From assembly GCF_011682065.1 (NCBI RefSeq), contig NZ_VUYU01000043.1, forward strand, positions 1-38,261: a stretch of DNA of 38,261 bases, given 5' to 3'. Within the stretch, counting starts at the first letter, position 1; the number at the start of each line of letters is the position of its first letter. Of this stretch, positions 15,090-23,643 are shown one piece after another. Source of the DNA: Massilia rubra. Lineage in GTDB: Bacteria > Pseudomonadota > Gammaproteobacteria > Burkholderiales > Burkholderiaceae_D. The notes under the pieces were generated by a model. The model was given only the letters and a program-made list of their open reading frames with translations, did no database searches and was not told the DNA's origin. The translations under genes were made by a program, and so were the position numbers.

Positions 15090-15296
15090 ACGGTACTTCT
15101 TAAAATGGGAGAGGCGCCATTCTACGGCCTGCGCTTGCCGCCCACCGCTTTCCCGCCAATTGCAATGCCGAAGCGCAAAATTATCGTCAAGAAATTGAGC
15201 GTGCGTTTGATATAGCGCTAGTCCTTTATTGAACCAATCAGAATGCCGGGTATACCGCTCTGTAACACTGGAATCTCACGTCATGGGAGGTTCATC

Positions 15297-15482
15297 ATGT
15301 ATTTCGAAATCTACCAAACTCAAGCCTCGGAAAAAAGCCGCAAAGAGTGGCGCTGGCGCCTCAAGGCCAAGAATCACGAAATCATTGCCAGCGGCGAGGC
15401 CTACAGCTCGCGCGCGAAAGTGCTGGCGGCGATCGAGCTGATCAAGTCGGTCACCGTGCGCACCAAGATTGTCGAGGGTTGA
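15297..15482 (+). CDS. YegP-type DUF1508 protein, single repeat
   Basis: A 61-residue protein made of one DUF1508 unit (EWRWRLKAKNHEIIASGEAY, then a Ser-Arg-Ala helix and IKSVTVRTKI). YegP of E. coli has two such units in tandem, and single-unit versions are common. The fold is a small beta-beta-beta-alpha unit of unknown biochemical role. GGGAGG lies 9 nt before the ATG at 15297. Confidence 0.85.
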   Translation: MYFEIYQTQASEKSRKEWRWRLKAKNHEIIASGEAYSSRAKVLAAIELIKSVTVRTKIVEG

Positions 15483-15545
15483 TCGGCCGTGGCACGCGGA
15501 CGAGCCGCCACGGCGGCTTGTCCTTCTCTCTTCAAGGAGCTTATG

Positions 15546-15752
15546 ATGCAAAACAATAATTGCCGTCAATTGGATGTGACCAGGGAAATCCCCAGGTCGG
15601 TTCCGCTGACCCTGCGCGAACTGACCGGCCGCCGCATCCGCGTGGTGCCGTTCGGCGCGCTGATCACCCAGGAGTTCATCGCCGGGCGGGTGACAATTTA
15701 CCTTAATCAGCAGAACCTGGTCCGTAATGTCGTGGTCGAAACCTGCGACTGA
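15546..15752 (+). CDS. Small I78-inhibitor-like protein
   Basis: A 68-residue protein. The C-terminal half (IRVVPFGALITQEFIAGRVT, ending NVVVETCD) follows the pattern of peptidase-inhibitor I78 proteins, in which a beta-hairpin ends in a Cys-containing strand. No signal peptide is seen, unlike most I78 proteins, so the match is tentative. Two adjacent ATGs occur (15543 and 15546); the second is better spaced from AAGGAG at 15533-15538. Confidence 0.55.
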   Translation: MQNNNCRQLDVTREIPRSVPLTLRELTGRRIRVVPFGALITQEFIAGRVTIYLNQQNLVRNVVVETCD

Positions 15753-15802
15753 CAGTGACACTATGCCGCAGACTGGGGCGTCGCCCGGCGCCCTGTTTTC
15801 CC

Positions 15803-16252
15803 TTATTTGTTCAGCACCTCGCCAGAGAGCTTGTCGAGTATCGCTTCGAGCTCTTCACGCTCTTTCCTGGCCACGCCGCGGCCGATCAAGGCCCGATCGA
15901 CATACTCCCCCATGACCTGCAATTCTTCCACGGTGAGCGCCATGCCGCGATGCGCCAGCGCCATCGAATCGCCTTCGTACTTGCAGGGCCCGCCGCTGAC
16001 CGAACACAGGTGCGAGGCCACGCTGGCCTTGAGCCGCGCCAGGTTCACGCCCTCGAAGGTGCGCCTGGAGCGTGGGTCGATGGACACCTTCGATACGACC
16101 TCGTCGGCCACGGCGCTCAGGTTCTCCATGCCGCCAAGTCGCGCGAACAGCGACGCCTGGGGCGCAAGGGGCACGCTGGGGGAGCAGGCGGTGGCGCCGA
16201 ACAAGGCGCCGGCGGCGAACAGGGCTGCCACACTGGCGGTGCGAAGAGTCAT
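15803..16252 (-). CDS. Exported group 1 truncated haemoglobin
   Basis: A 149-residue protein. Residues 1-23 are a lipoprotein-type signal (GATAC, with C23 the likely lipidated residue), so the globin should face the periplasm. The globin part holds SLFARLGGMENLSAVADEVV (helices A-B) and HLCSVSGGPCKYEGDSMALA, followed by HRGM. H101 is the likely proximal haem ligand. Group 1 globins bind O2 and NO. Exported versions are a recognised minority in beta-proteobacteria; a role in NO or peroxide protection is inference. AGGAAGCC lies before the ATG. Confidence 0.85.
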   Translation of the reverse strand: MTLRTASVAALFAAGALFGATACSPSVPLAPQASLFARLGGMENLSAVADEVVSKVSIDPRSRRTFEGVNLARLKASVASHLCSVSGGPCKYEGDSMALAHRGMALTVEELQVMGEYVDRALIGRGVARKEREELEAILDKLSGEVLNK

Positions 16253-16404
16253 GAAATGGCTTCCTGATTGTGAGGAATCATCCTAACACTCCCGCCATGC
16301 GCGGCGCGTCCGCTTCGATTGCACAGCACCAATGCGCCTCGCGTACGCGGGCAATCGGGCGCGCGGGCCTATACTCGCCGTTTTCCCCTGACAGAGAGAA
16401 CACC

Positions 16405-16623
16405 ATGAGCGATTCCGAGGTAAAAGTCATGCTGAGCGAAATCAACAGCGGCGCCGGCGCGAACGTACTGAATGCGCACCGGGCCGCCGTGACCATCGCC
16501 CAATACATGCAGCTGTGCGAGGGATTGCGCGGCATTATTCCCGATGGGGAAGTGAGCCTGGTCGCGGCAAGGCTGACCGCAGGCATCGTCGCCAATCCCG
16601 GCTTCGCCTTGTCGACCCAGTGA
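16405..16623 (+). CDS. 72-residue hypothetical protein
   Basis: A short soluble protein, Ala-rich and probably all helical (DSEVKVMLSEINSGAGANVL, then RAAVTIAQYMQLCEGLRGII). The ATG at 16405 follows AGAGAG. I recognise no family. It stands alone between the globin and the glycan operon. Confidence 0.55.
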   Translation: MSDSEVKVMLSEINSGAGANVLNAHRAAVTIAQYMQLCEGLRGIIPDGEVSLVAARLTAGIVANPGFALSTQ

Positions 16624-16658
16624 TGCAGCCTGGCTGAGCCCCTCGTGGGCTGCGCGCC

Positions 16659-17795
16659 TCACGGGTCGGTCGAGGAGGCGCGATACTGCCTCGTTGCGCC
16701 CATCAGGCTGCACACCGCGTCCACCACCGCGGCCGGCGCGACCTTGCCCAGGCAGTCGTGATGTCCTTCCGGGCACACGCTTTTGTAGCAGAAGCGGCAG
16801 GGCACGTCGTGGTACAGCAGCCGGCTCTCGACCTGCCACGGCGTGTGCTGCGGATTGGTCAGCGCGTACAAGATGGCCAGCGGCGTGCCGAGCGCCGCGG
16901 CAATGTGGGCCGGACCGGTGTTGTTCGACAGAACCACCGTGGCCAGGCGGATCGCCGCGCCCAGCTGGCCCAGGTCGAGCTGGCCGGCCAGCGAATGCGT
17001 GGCCACGCCGCAAGCGGCGCGGATGCCGTCGATCAGCGCCGCCTCGTGCGCATCCCCGGTCAGCACGATCGGGCAGCCGGTGCGCCGCGCCAATGCGCCG
17101 ATCACGTCGGCCCAGCGCTCGGGCGGATAGCGGCGCGACGCCGCGCTGGCGCCCGGATGCATGAGGATCCACGGCCGCCCGCGCCGGATGCCGCGCTCAT
17201 CCAACATGCGCCGCACCGCCGCCAGATCCCGGGCGCGCAGCGCAAAGCGCATGCGTGGATTGTCGCCGTGGCAGCCCACGCTGGCGACCAGGTCGCGCTG
17301 GCGCTGCACTTCATGGCGGATGTGGGTGGCGGGCTCGTCGTCCACTACCCAGTGCGAGAGCATGCGATAGGGGTTCTCGCGGCAATGGCCGAGCCGCAGC
17401 GCAATGCCGGCCATGTAGCACATCAGGGCGGCCGGCAGGGCGCTCTGGCTGAACGAGGTAAACACGACGGCGGCGTCGAAATGGCGTTCAGCCAGCTGCC
17501 CGATTAAGTCGCTGTCGGCCGACGGCGGGTGCGCCGCGCCATGCGACGCGTCATGCGACGCGCTATGCGACGCGCCGCCCTTCATCCACGGCGCCGCATA
17601 GGTGATGACGGCGTCCACATCGTCGAGATAGGGAGCCAGCGCCGTGCCGCTCGCCGAACTGAGCAAGGTGAGCGTGCGGCCCGGCCGCGCCTGCCTGAGG
17701 GCGCGCATCGCCGGGGTGCACATCAGCACGTCGCCCATCGAATCGAGGCGCACGCACAGGATGTTGCGCGCATCCATCCACTGGGGCGCGCTCAT
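16659..17795 (-). CDS. GT9 heptosyltransferase-like glycosyltransferase
   Basis: A 378-residue GT-B enzyme of family GT9, which transfers heptose or related sugars from an ADP-activated donor to lipopolysaccharide or another glycan at the inner membrane. The N-terminus (ILCVRLDSMGDVLMCTPAMR) is the classic GT9 start, and ILMHPGASAASRRYPPERWA and SNNTGPAHIAAALGTPLAIL are the acceptor- and donor-site signatures. CRFCYKSVCPEGHHDCLGKV near the C-terminus is Cys-rich. The ATG at 17795 overlaps the stop of the GmhB-like gene as ATGA, so it is translationally coupled and last in the operon. A three-unit His/Ser/Ala repeat (17540-17575) inserts in a loop near residue 80. Confidence 0.88.
   Translation of the reverse strand: MSAPQWMDARNILCVRLDSMGDVLMCTPAMRALRQARPGRTLTLLSSASGTALAPYLDDVDAVITYAAPWMKGGASHSASHDASHGAAHPPSADSDLIGQLAERHFDAAVVFTSFSQSALPAALMCYMAGIALRLGHCRENPYRMLSHWVVDDEPATHIRHEVQRQRDLVASVGCHGDNPRMRFALRARDLAAVRRMLDERGIRRGRPWILMHPGASAASRRYPPERWADVIGALARRTGCPIVLTGDAHEAALIDGIRAACGVATHSLAGQLDLGQLGAAIRLATVVLSNNTGPAHIAAALGTPLAILYALTNPQHTPWQVESRLLYHDVPCRFCYKSVCPEGHHDCLGKVAPAAVVDAVCSLMGATRQYRASSTDP
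17540..17575. repeat. 12-bp tandem repeat inside the GT9 gene
   Basis: Three units of CATGCGACGCGT (one to two changes) encode ASH-type tetrapeptides (SASHDASHGAAH). They lie in a loop not expected in GT9 enzymes and could vary in number between strains. Confidence 0.6.
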
Positions 17796-18358
17796 TGCCG
17801 ATCCTCGTCGTGCCTGACGATCATCACGGCCGCCGCGTACAGGTCGGCGGCGATGCGGGTCGGAACGCGGTGCGGCCCCAGTTGCCACTCGGTTTCGTTG
17901 CCCTTGTCGATCAGCAGGGTGCGGCAGCCGGCGCGGTTGCCGGCTTCCACATCATGCAGGATGTCGCCCACCATCCACGAGGCGCGCAGGTCGATGCCGT
18001 GCTCGCGCGCGGCGCGCTGCAGCATGCCCGGCATGGGCTTGCGGCAAGTACACGCCACCGCATACGGCGCCACCTTGCCGGCCGGATGGTGCGGGCAGTA
18101 GTAAAAGCCATCGAGCATCAGTTGCTCGCGGAACAGCAGGTCGGCCAGGCGCCGCTCGATGCAGTCCATGGCGTCTTCGCCAAAGTAACCATGCGCAATG
18201 CCATCCTGGTTGCTGATGATGAAGAAGCGGTAGTCGAGGCGCGCCAGCAGGCGCAGGGCGGCGCCGGCGCCGCTGCACAGGGTGATGCGGCGCGGCTCGG
18301 CGTTGTAGGGCAGGTCGTCCACCAGGGTGCCGTCCTTGTCCAGAAAGATCGCTCGCAT
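17792..18358 (-). CDS. HAD-IIIA phosphatase, GmhB-like
   Basis: A 188-residue HAD phosphatase. FLDKDGTLVDD (residues 4-14, catalytic Asps D7 and D9), SNQDGIAHGYF (49-59), a CPHHP...CTCRKPMPGML zinc-loop region and GDILHDVEAG match D-glycero-D-manno-heptose-1,7-bisphosphate 7-phosphatase. It would make heptose-1-phosphate for ADP-heptose. The zinc ligands C-x-H...C-x-C are present. Pairing with GT9 suggests a dedicated heptose supply for this operon. The length fits GmhB. Confidence 0.85.
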   Translation of the reverse strand: MRAIFLDKDGTLVDDLPYNAEPRRITLCSGAGAALRLLARLDYRFFIISNQDGIAHGYFGEDAMDCIERRLADLLFREQLMLDGFYYCPHHPAGKVAPYAVACTCRKPMPGMLQRAAREHGIDLRASWMVGDILHDVEAGNRAGCRTLLIDKGNETEWQLGPHRVPTRIAADLYAAAVMIVRHDEDRQ

Positions 18359-18379
18359 GATTCAGGTCGCTTTCATTGT

Positions 18380-19129
18380 CTATGGCCATGAAGATTCTTG
18401 CATTGGCAGCACGGTGATTTCGGCCACCACGCTCTCGGGCGGCAACAGCAACACCGAGCGGATCGCCTGGGCCACGTTCATCGGGTCTTGCAGGGTGGCC
18501 GCGTCGAGCTCGGGAAAGCGCTCGAGCAGGAATGGGGTGCGCATGCCGCCGGCAATCACGGCCGTCACCTTGATATTGTGCGGTCGCAATTCGGCGTGCA
18601 TCGCATGCGACAGGCCCAGCAGCCCCGACTTGCTGGCGTGGTAGGCGCTGGCGTTGGGCCAGGCGCGCTTGGCGGCGGTGGAGGCGACGTTGACGATGTG
18701 GCCGCCGCCGGCCTTGCGCATGTGCTGCGACGCATGTTTGGCCAGCAGGAACGGCCCGTTCAGGTTGGTGTTGATGACGCGACTCCATTGCTGGGGCGTG
18801 AGCTCGGCCATCGGCAGGGTGACGTCGGTGCCGGCGTTGTTGATCAGTACGTCGAGGCGGCCGAAGCGGTCGAGCGCGGCGCCGATGGCGTGTTCGGCGC
18901 TGGCCGGGTCGCCCACGTCGAAGCCGAGCGCATGCACTCGCACGCCATGCTCGCGCAGGATGTTGGCGCTGACGGTGGCCATGTCGTGGTTGATGTCGGC
19001 GACGATGAGGTCGGCGCCGGAGCGCGCCAGCAGCTGGCACAGCGCCGCGCCGAGTCCGCTGGCGCCGCCGGTAACGAACACGGCCTTGCCGCGCAGGCTG
19101 GGCTGTTCTTGAGCAAGTTGATCGGACAT
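18380..19129 (-). CDS. Short-chain dehydrogenase/reductase of the glycan operon
   Basis: A 249-residue Rossmann-fold oxidoreductase. TGGASGLG (20-27) binds the cofactor, NNAG sits in VLINNAGTD, and the active site shows Ser in NVASTAA and Tyr/Lys in YHASK. D45-type acidic residue in VADIN favours NAD(H). Position in a five-gene glycosyltransferase operon suggests it modifies a sugar nucleotide or lipid-linked glycan, but SDR specificity cannot be read from sequence. GGAGGA precedes the start, 12 bp from the upstream gene. Confidence 0.85.
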   Translation of the reverse strand: MSDQLAQEQPSLRGKAVFVTGGASGLGAALCQLLARSGADLIVADINHDMATVSANILREHGVRVHALGFDVGDPASAEHAIGAALDRFGRLDVLINNAGTDVTLPMAELTPQQWSRVINTNLNGPFLLAKHASQHMRKAGGGHIVNVASTAAKRAWPNASAYHASKSGLLGLSHAMHAELRPHNIKVTAVIAGGMRTPFLLERFPELDAATLQDPMNVAQAIRSVLLLPPESVVAEITVLPMQESSWP

Positions 19130-19141
19130 GGAGCAGTCCTC

Positions 19142-20485
19142 CTAAGGGGTGGGTAGATGGGAAACGCTGCAGGCCGCACGCGGGGCGTTCGCCTGCTTGC
19201 CGACCACGTCGGCGTAGATGGCGGCGGCCTTGTGCGCCACCTGGCGCCAGGTGTAGTGGCGGAAGGCGCGCCGCATGCCTTCGTCGCCCATGGCGGCGGC
19301 CAGTTGCGGGTCGCGTTGCAGTTCGGCGAGCTTGTCGGCCACCGCTTGCGGATCGCGCGGCGGCACCAGGAAGCCGGTGACCTCGTCCTGCACGGTGTGC
19401 TTGATGCCGCCCACGGCCGCGCCGATGACGGGCCGCGCGCACGCCATCGCCTCGACCGGGGTGATGCCGAACGGTTCGTACCAGGGCGTGGTGACGAACA
19501 CGTTGGCGGCGCTGTACCAGTAGCGCAGTTCGGCGCGTTGTTTGCGGCCGGTAAAGTGGACCTGCGCGGCGATGCCCAGGTGCGCCGCCAGCGCGCGCAG
19601 GCGCGCCAGTTCCGGCGTGTCGCGCCAGGCACCGGCGGCGTCGTCGCCCCCGACCACCAGCAGCTCGGCGTCGACGCCATGCTGGCGGCGCAGCAGCGCC
19701 AGGCTGTGGATGACCGTGTCGATGCCCTTGCGCGGCACGATGCGCCCGAGTTGCAGGATGAGGAACTTGCCTTGCGTAAGCCCCAGCTTGTGGCGCGCCA
19801 GGCGCATCGGCAGCGGCCAGAGTTCCTGCGGATCGAAGCCGCAGGGGGCGATGTCGATGCGCTTGCCGGGCGCGTCGTAGAGTTGCTCCATGTCCAGCCG
19901 GTCTTGCGGGCATTCGGCGATGATGCGGTCGGCCTGGCGCATCAGGCTGTTTTCGATTTGCAGGCGCGACGGCGGAAAGGCGTCGGCCGATCCCTGGGCG
20001 CGCAGCCGCACCTGCCCGAGCGCATGGAAAGTGATGACAAAGGGAATGCCGAGCACTTGCTTGAGATGCCGCGCCACCATGCCCGACATGAAGAAATTGG
20101 CGTGCGTGACGTCGTACAGCGCCTCCTGGCGCCGCGCGAAGCGGGCCACGAAGCGGGAAAAGGTGTCTATGTAGGGCAGCATCTTTTCTTTCGGAATGTA
20201 GTGGGCCGGCCCGGCCGGCACGTGGATCACCCGGATGTTGCGGCGCCAGTGCACCGTTTGTTTCTGGCCGATGGCGTCGCGCCGCGTGAAGATGTCGACC
20301 AGGTAGCCGGCCAGCGCCAGCTCGCGCGCGAGGTGGGCCACGTAGACGTTCTGGCCGCCGCTGTCGACGCTGCCGGGCGCGGCCAGCGGCGAGGCGTGCT
20401 CGCTGACGATGGCGATGCGCCTGACCGCGCCGCCACCGCTTGCGGGGCGCGGGTCCGGGTCCGGGTGTAATTGACCAAGTAACAT
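19142..20485 (-). CDS. GT4-family glycosyltransferase
   Basis: A 447-residue GT-B enzyme. The N-terminal SGGQNVYVAHLARELALAGY is the acceptor-side motif shared with sucrose-phosphate synthase and MshA-type GT4 enzymes. The C-terminal half has LGRIVPRKGID, WYEPFGITPVEAMACARPVI (the E-x7-E motif for UDP- or GDP-sugar) and GFLVPPRDP. It is a cytoplasmic or membrane-peripheral transferase. AAGGAG lies before the ATG at 20485. It is second in the operon. Confidence 0.9.
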   Translation of the reverse strand: MLLGQLHPDPDPRPASGGGAVRRIAIVSEHASPLAAPGSVDSGGQNVYVAHLARELALAGYLVDIFTRRDAIGQKQTVHWRRNIRVIHVPAGPAHYIPKEKMLPYIDTFSRFVARFARRQEALYDVTHANFFMSGMVARHLKQVLGIPFVITFHALGQVRLRAQGSADAFPPSRLQIENSLMRQADRIIAECPQDRLDMEQLYDAPGKRIDIAPCGFDPQELWPLPMRLARHKLGLTQGKFLILQLGRIVPRKGIDTVIHSLALLRRQHGVDAELLVVGGDDAAGAWRDTPELARLRALAAHLGIAAQVHFTGRKQRAELRYWYSAANVFVTTPWYEPFGITPVEAMACARPVIGAAVGGIKHTVQDEVTGFLVPPRDPQAVADKLAELQRDPQLAAAMGDEGMRRAFRHYTWRQVAHKAAAIYADVVGKQANAPRAACSVSHLPTP

Positions 20486-20554
20486 GCCAGCTCCTTCTTG
20501 TTTTTAGCGTTGCTCTTTGCGTTGTTTTTGCATTGATCGTGTCAAGGGAAAACG

Positions 20555-21532
20555 TCAGTACGGCTGCCCGTACGCGGGGGCGCGCGCCAGGTCGGTCACG
20601 TGGCGCAGGGCGCGGTCCCAGTCGTCGCTGAAGCGGCCGATGGCAAAGCGTTCGCGCGCACGCTTGCGCCCCTGGGCGCCGAGTGCGCGCGCCAGCGCCG
20701 GGTTGCGTCCGAGCTCGTGCATGTGTCCGACCAGGGCGCCCAGATTGGTATCGATGAAGCCGGATTCGCCGTTATCGATGACGGTGCTCAATTCGGTGGT
20801 GGCCAGGGCGACCACCGGCATGCCGATCATCATCGCTTCGATCACGGCCAGGCCGAGGCTGGTGTAGCGGATCGGATTGAACAGGTAGCGGTAGCTGGCG
20901 GCAAAGGCCGGCAACTTTGCGTGCGCGATCTCGCCCAGGCCGCCGAGCTCCTGGGCGCCCATGCCGACCAGCTCGAGCGGCACCTCGGCGCGCACCGCGT
21001 CGAAGAGGTCGGCGCCGAGGCGCCGCCCGCGCCGCGCCAGGTGGTTGATGACGACCAGGCCGCACTCGAGCTGGCCGCGATAGTCGATACCGTCGGGCAC
21101 CTTGACGCCATGCTCGATCACGCAGGTGGGGGTGCTGCCGCTGTCCCACATGAGCGCGTTGAAATGGGTGACGTGCACCAGCAGCACCGCCGGCGTGTCG
21201 ACCGGGTGGCGCGTGTCGGTGGGGTGCTCGCGCGGCGGGTCGTGTTCTATATAGATGCGCGGCAGCGCGCGCTGGCTGGCGCTGAGGAATTCGTACTGGT
21301 CTTTTTCGTACTGCGCGTCGTCCTGGAAGACGATGCAGTCGAACTGGTGGTGGCGTGCTTCGGACACGGGCATGTCGTGCACGTTGTCGCCCCAGGGCAT
21401 GTTGCCGGTGCGCCCGCCGTAGCCGGGCGGGCGGCCCGGCTTGGACAGCACGTAGAAATCGTGTGGCGCCTGGCTGAGGTAGTACAGATAGCTGCCGTGG
21501 GTATGCCAGGTCAGCACTTTCAGGCGGCGCAT
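20555..21532 (-). CDS. Glycosyltransferase (group 1-like), first operon gene
   Basis: A 325-residue protein from the ATG at 21532 (GAGG upstream). It starts KVLTWHTHGSYLYYLSQAPH, with a YHP-like IYIEHDPPREHPTD stretch. The C-terminal part, GLAVIEAMMIGMPVVAL plus TVIDNGESGFI, is the donor-binding half of GT4-like enzymes. It lacks a full-length N-terminal domain compared with typical GT4 proteins. Its sugar is unknown. It opens the minus-strand operon; no promoter is obvious in the 220 bp upstream. Confidence 0.75.
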   Translation of the reverse strand: MRRLKVLTWHTHGSYLYYLSQAPHDFYVLSKPGRPPGYGGRTGNMPWGDNVHDMPVSEARHHQFDCIVFQDDAQYEKDQYEFLSASQRALPRIYIEHDPPREHPTDTRHPVDTPAVLLVHVTHFNALMWDSGSTPTCVIEHGVKVPDGIDYRGQLECGLVVINHLARRGRRLGADLFDAVRAEVPLELVGMGAQELGGLGEIAHAKLPAFAASYRYLFNPIRYTSLGLAVIEAMMIGMPVVALATTELSTVIDNGESGFIDTNLGALVGHMHELGRNPALARALGAQGRKRARERFAIGRFSDDWDRALRHVTDLARAPAYGQPY

Positions 21533-21758
21533 GGCGGCCTCGCGTGCGGGTGCGGATCGGGTGTTGTCGACATCATGTTGCCTCCCTGCGAACGGTGAGC
21601 GATGAGATGGTTCGATTCGCAGAGGGGCGGCCGAGTTCCTGCCGTATCGCGTCGGTTCAATCCAGATCAAGTGCAAGCTTGATTAAGGCGATGGAGGAGA
21701 GCGGAAAGGGCGGGGCGGGGAACGGCGGAGCGGAGCGGGAAAGCGTGCGTTGAAGAAG

Positions 21759-22643
21759 CTAGTTGGTCTTTCCCGGGGTAATCCGCCCGCCATCGCTGTG
21801 AACGAAGCGCTCCACGCTATCCAAGGTCGGCGCCAGGAAGCGCAGCGGCGCGGCGAGCGAGGCCACCAGCGTGGTATGGCTCACCTTGTCAAAATACAGT
21901 TCCTGCACCGCCACTTCCTTGGCGCGCAGCCTGGCCGCCATGGCGCGCGTGTTGCGCACAGGATCGACCAATTTGTCGCTGTTGGCTGCGATCAGCAATG
22001 CCGGCGGCGTGCCGGCCCTGGCGTGGTTGATCGGCTGCGATTCCGGTGGGGTCGTTGGAAAGTGAAACACCGGCTTGGTTACCGGATTTTCAATCGGCAA
22101 AAAATCATACGGCCCGGCCAGCCCGATCCACCCGCGCAGCGCGTTCGGTTGCATGCCCTGTTTCGCCAGCCATTGCGCATCGAGCGCCATCATTGCGGCG
22201 TTGTAGGCGCCCGAACTGTGGCCCATCACGAACAGGCGTTTCGGGTCGCCGCCGTAGCGCGCAATCTCGCGCACGGTCCAGGCCAGCGCGCGCGCCGAAT
22301 CGTCCAGGAAATCGGGATAGCTCACTTCCGGATGCAAGCGGAAATCGGGAATCACCGCCACCATGCCGCGCGACGCCAGGGCCCGCCCGACGAAGGCGTA
22401 ATCCTCGCGCTCGCCCTTACTCCAGTTGCCGCCCAAGAAGAACACCACCACCGGCGCCGACGCGCTGGCGTCTTCCGGCGAGTACACGTCGAGCTTGTGG
22501 CGGACGTTGTCGCCATACGCCAGGCCGCTGCCGCTGCGCAGGCCGCTGCCGGGGGAGAGTGCGTTGAGGGTGGGTAATGGCGAGCAGGCGGCCAGGCCGC
22601 CCAGCAGGATCGCGCCGAACAGGGCCGCGTGCAGTTTCTTCAT
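21759..22643 (-). CDS. Alpha/beta-hydrolase lipoprotein (esterase-like)
   Basis: A 294-residue lipoprotein with lipobox LAAC (C20). The alpha/beta-hydrolase core shows an oxyanion GGNW (71-74), the nucleophile elbow GHSSG (S143), an acidic residue in NSDKLVDP (D223 or D227) and H256 in VSHTTL. It resembles the esterase/kynurenine-formamidase-like branch that cleaves small esters and acyl groups. It would act in the periplasm or outer membrane. It is downstream of the AraC regulator on the same strand with 74 bp between, so it may be cotranscribed. Confidence 0.85.
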   Translation of the reverse strand: MKKLHAALFGAILLGGLAACSPLPTLNALSPGSGLRSGSGLAYGDNVRHKLDVYSPEDASASAPVVVFFLGGNWSKGEREDYAFVGRALASRGMVAVIPDFRLHPEVSYPDFLDDSARALAWTVREIARYGGDPKRLFVMGHSSGAYNAAMMALDAQWLAKQGMQPNALRGWIGLAGPYDFLPIENPVTKPVFHFPTTPPESQPINHARAGTPPALLIAANSDKLVDPVRNTRAMAARLRAKEVAVQELYFDKVSHTTLVASLAAPLRFLAPTLDSVERFVHSDGGRITPGKTN

Positions 22644-22716
22644 GGGGATCTCGAATGGGTCAGTGTCAAGCCATTATATCGAGGGGGTAAAAACCGCCGT
22701 GTACGCTTGAGCTCGC

Positions 22717-23469
22717 TTATTCCCCCCGGCAATGCGCACGGTATTGGACCGGGCTCATTCCCGTGTGCGCCTTGAACTGGCGGCTGAATGCGCTGTGGTC
22801 GGTGTAGCCGCAGGCATACGCGATCTGGGCGATGCTGTTCTTGCTGCCGGACTCGATCAGCGACATGGCCGCGCCCAGGCGCGACTGCAGCAGCAACTGG
22901 CGCGGCGAGTAGTGAAACACGCGCTGGAACAGGCGTTCCACGCGCGAGAGCGACAGGCCGGCATTGCTGGCCAGTTCTTCCATGCTGACGTTGGCGTGGT
23001 AGTTGGCGCGGATGTGGGCGGCGATATCGGCGATCTTGCGGTAGACCGGATGCAGTTCGTCGGCCAGTCCCAGGTCTTGCGAGGTGCCGGCCAGGCCGAC
23101 GATGGCGCCGTGCTCGTCGCGCAGCGGGGTCTTGTGGGTCAGGCACCAGCCGCGCGCGCGGCTCGGGTACAGGTGCAGTTCGAGGTGTTTTTTCAGCGCC
23201 GTGCCGCTGTCGATCACCTGCCGGTCCTGCGCCAGGTAGGTCTGCGCCAGCAGCGGCGGATAGACTTCGAGCGCGGTGCGCCCGATCAACTGGTCCTTGC
23301 TGCGCAGGCCGCAGCGCCGCACCAGCGCGTTGTTCACGGTGAGGTAGCGCCCCTCGCGGTCTTTGACAAAGAAGACCAGGTCGGTGAGGGCGTCGAACAA
23401 TGCCTCGAGCGAGGCCAGTTGCACCGCGCGGATTGGCGGGGCCGCGCAAAACAGCGCACTCATGTCCAT
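22717..23469 (-). CDS. PAS-AraC transcriptional regulator, probable hydroxyproline regulator
   Basis: A 250-residue protein. Residues ~18-130 form a PAS fold (LTDLVFFVKDREGRYLTVNN; KTPLRDEHGAIVGLAGTSQD). Residues ~150-250 contain two helix-turn-helix units of the AraC family (MEELASNAGLSLSRVERLFQ; IAYACGYTDHSAFSRQFKAH). It reads divergently from the hydroxyproline operon 174 bp away, where AraC-type regulators such as LhpR are known in pseudomonads. A PAS sensor in place of a cupin-type domain is less usual. The start at 23469 follows GGAG by 9 nt; a second ATG lies two codons on. Confidence 0.85.
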   Translation of the reverse strand: MDMSALFCAAPPIRAVQLASLEALFDALTDLVFFVKDREGRYLTVNNALVRRCGLRSKDQLIGRTALEVYPPLLAQTYLAQDRQVIDSGTALKKHLELHLYPSRARGWCLTHKTPLRDEHGAIVGLAGTSQDLGLADELHPVYRKIADIAAHIRANYHANVSMEELASNAGLSLSRVERLFQRVFHYSPRQLLLQSRLGAAMSLIESGSKNSIAQIAYACGYTDHSAFSRQFKAHTGMSPVQYRAHCRGE

Positions 23470-23643
23470 GGGGGTGTCTCCGGTTCGGTCACAATGCGTT
23501 AGTATAAATCGCCAGGCCGGAAAACATTGTGCCGATTTGAGCCTTTGCACGCTCGTCCATCGATCAAGACCGGGGCCCCCGACAGGGCTAACCTGACTGC
23601 TTCCCGTAACCGACCGGCGCGCCGGAGAAAGCAAGGTACCCTC
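23470..23643. promoter_or_regulatory. Divergent control region of regulator and hydroxyproline operon
   Basis: 174 bp between two divergent starts. It must hold both promoters and the AraC binding site. GGAGAAAG lies about 10 nt before the ATG at 23644. No clear -35/-10 pair or repeat stands out to me. Confidence 0.5.

Noticed and set aside
17952-19913. 653-codon minus-strand frame across HAD, SDR and GT4 genes
   Set aside because: It is an Arg/Pro/Ala-rich shadow of three real genes, caused by high GC at third positions.
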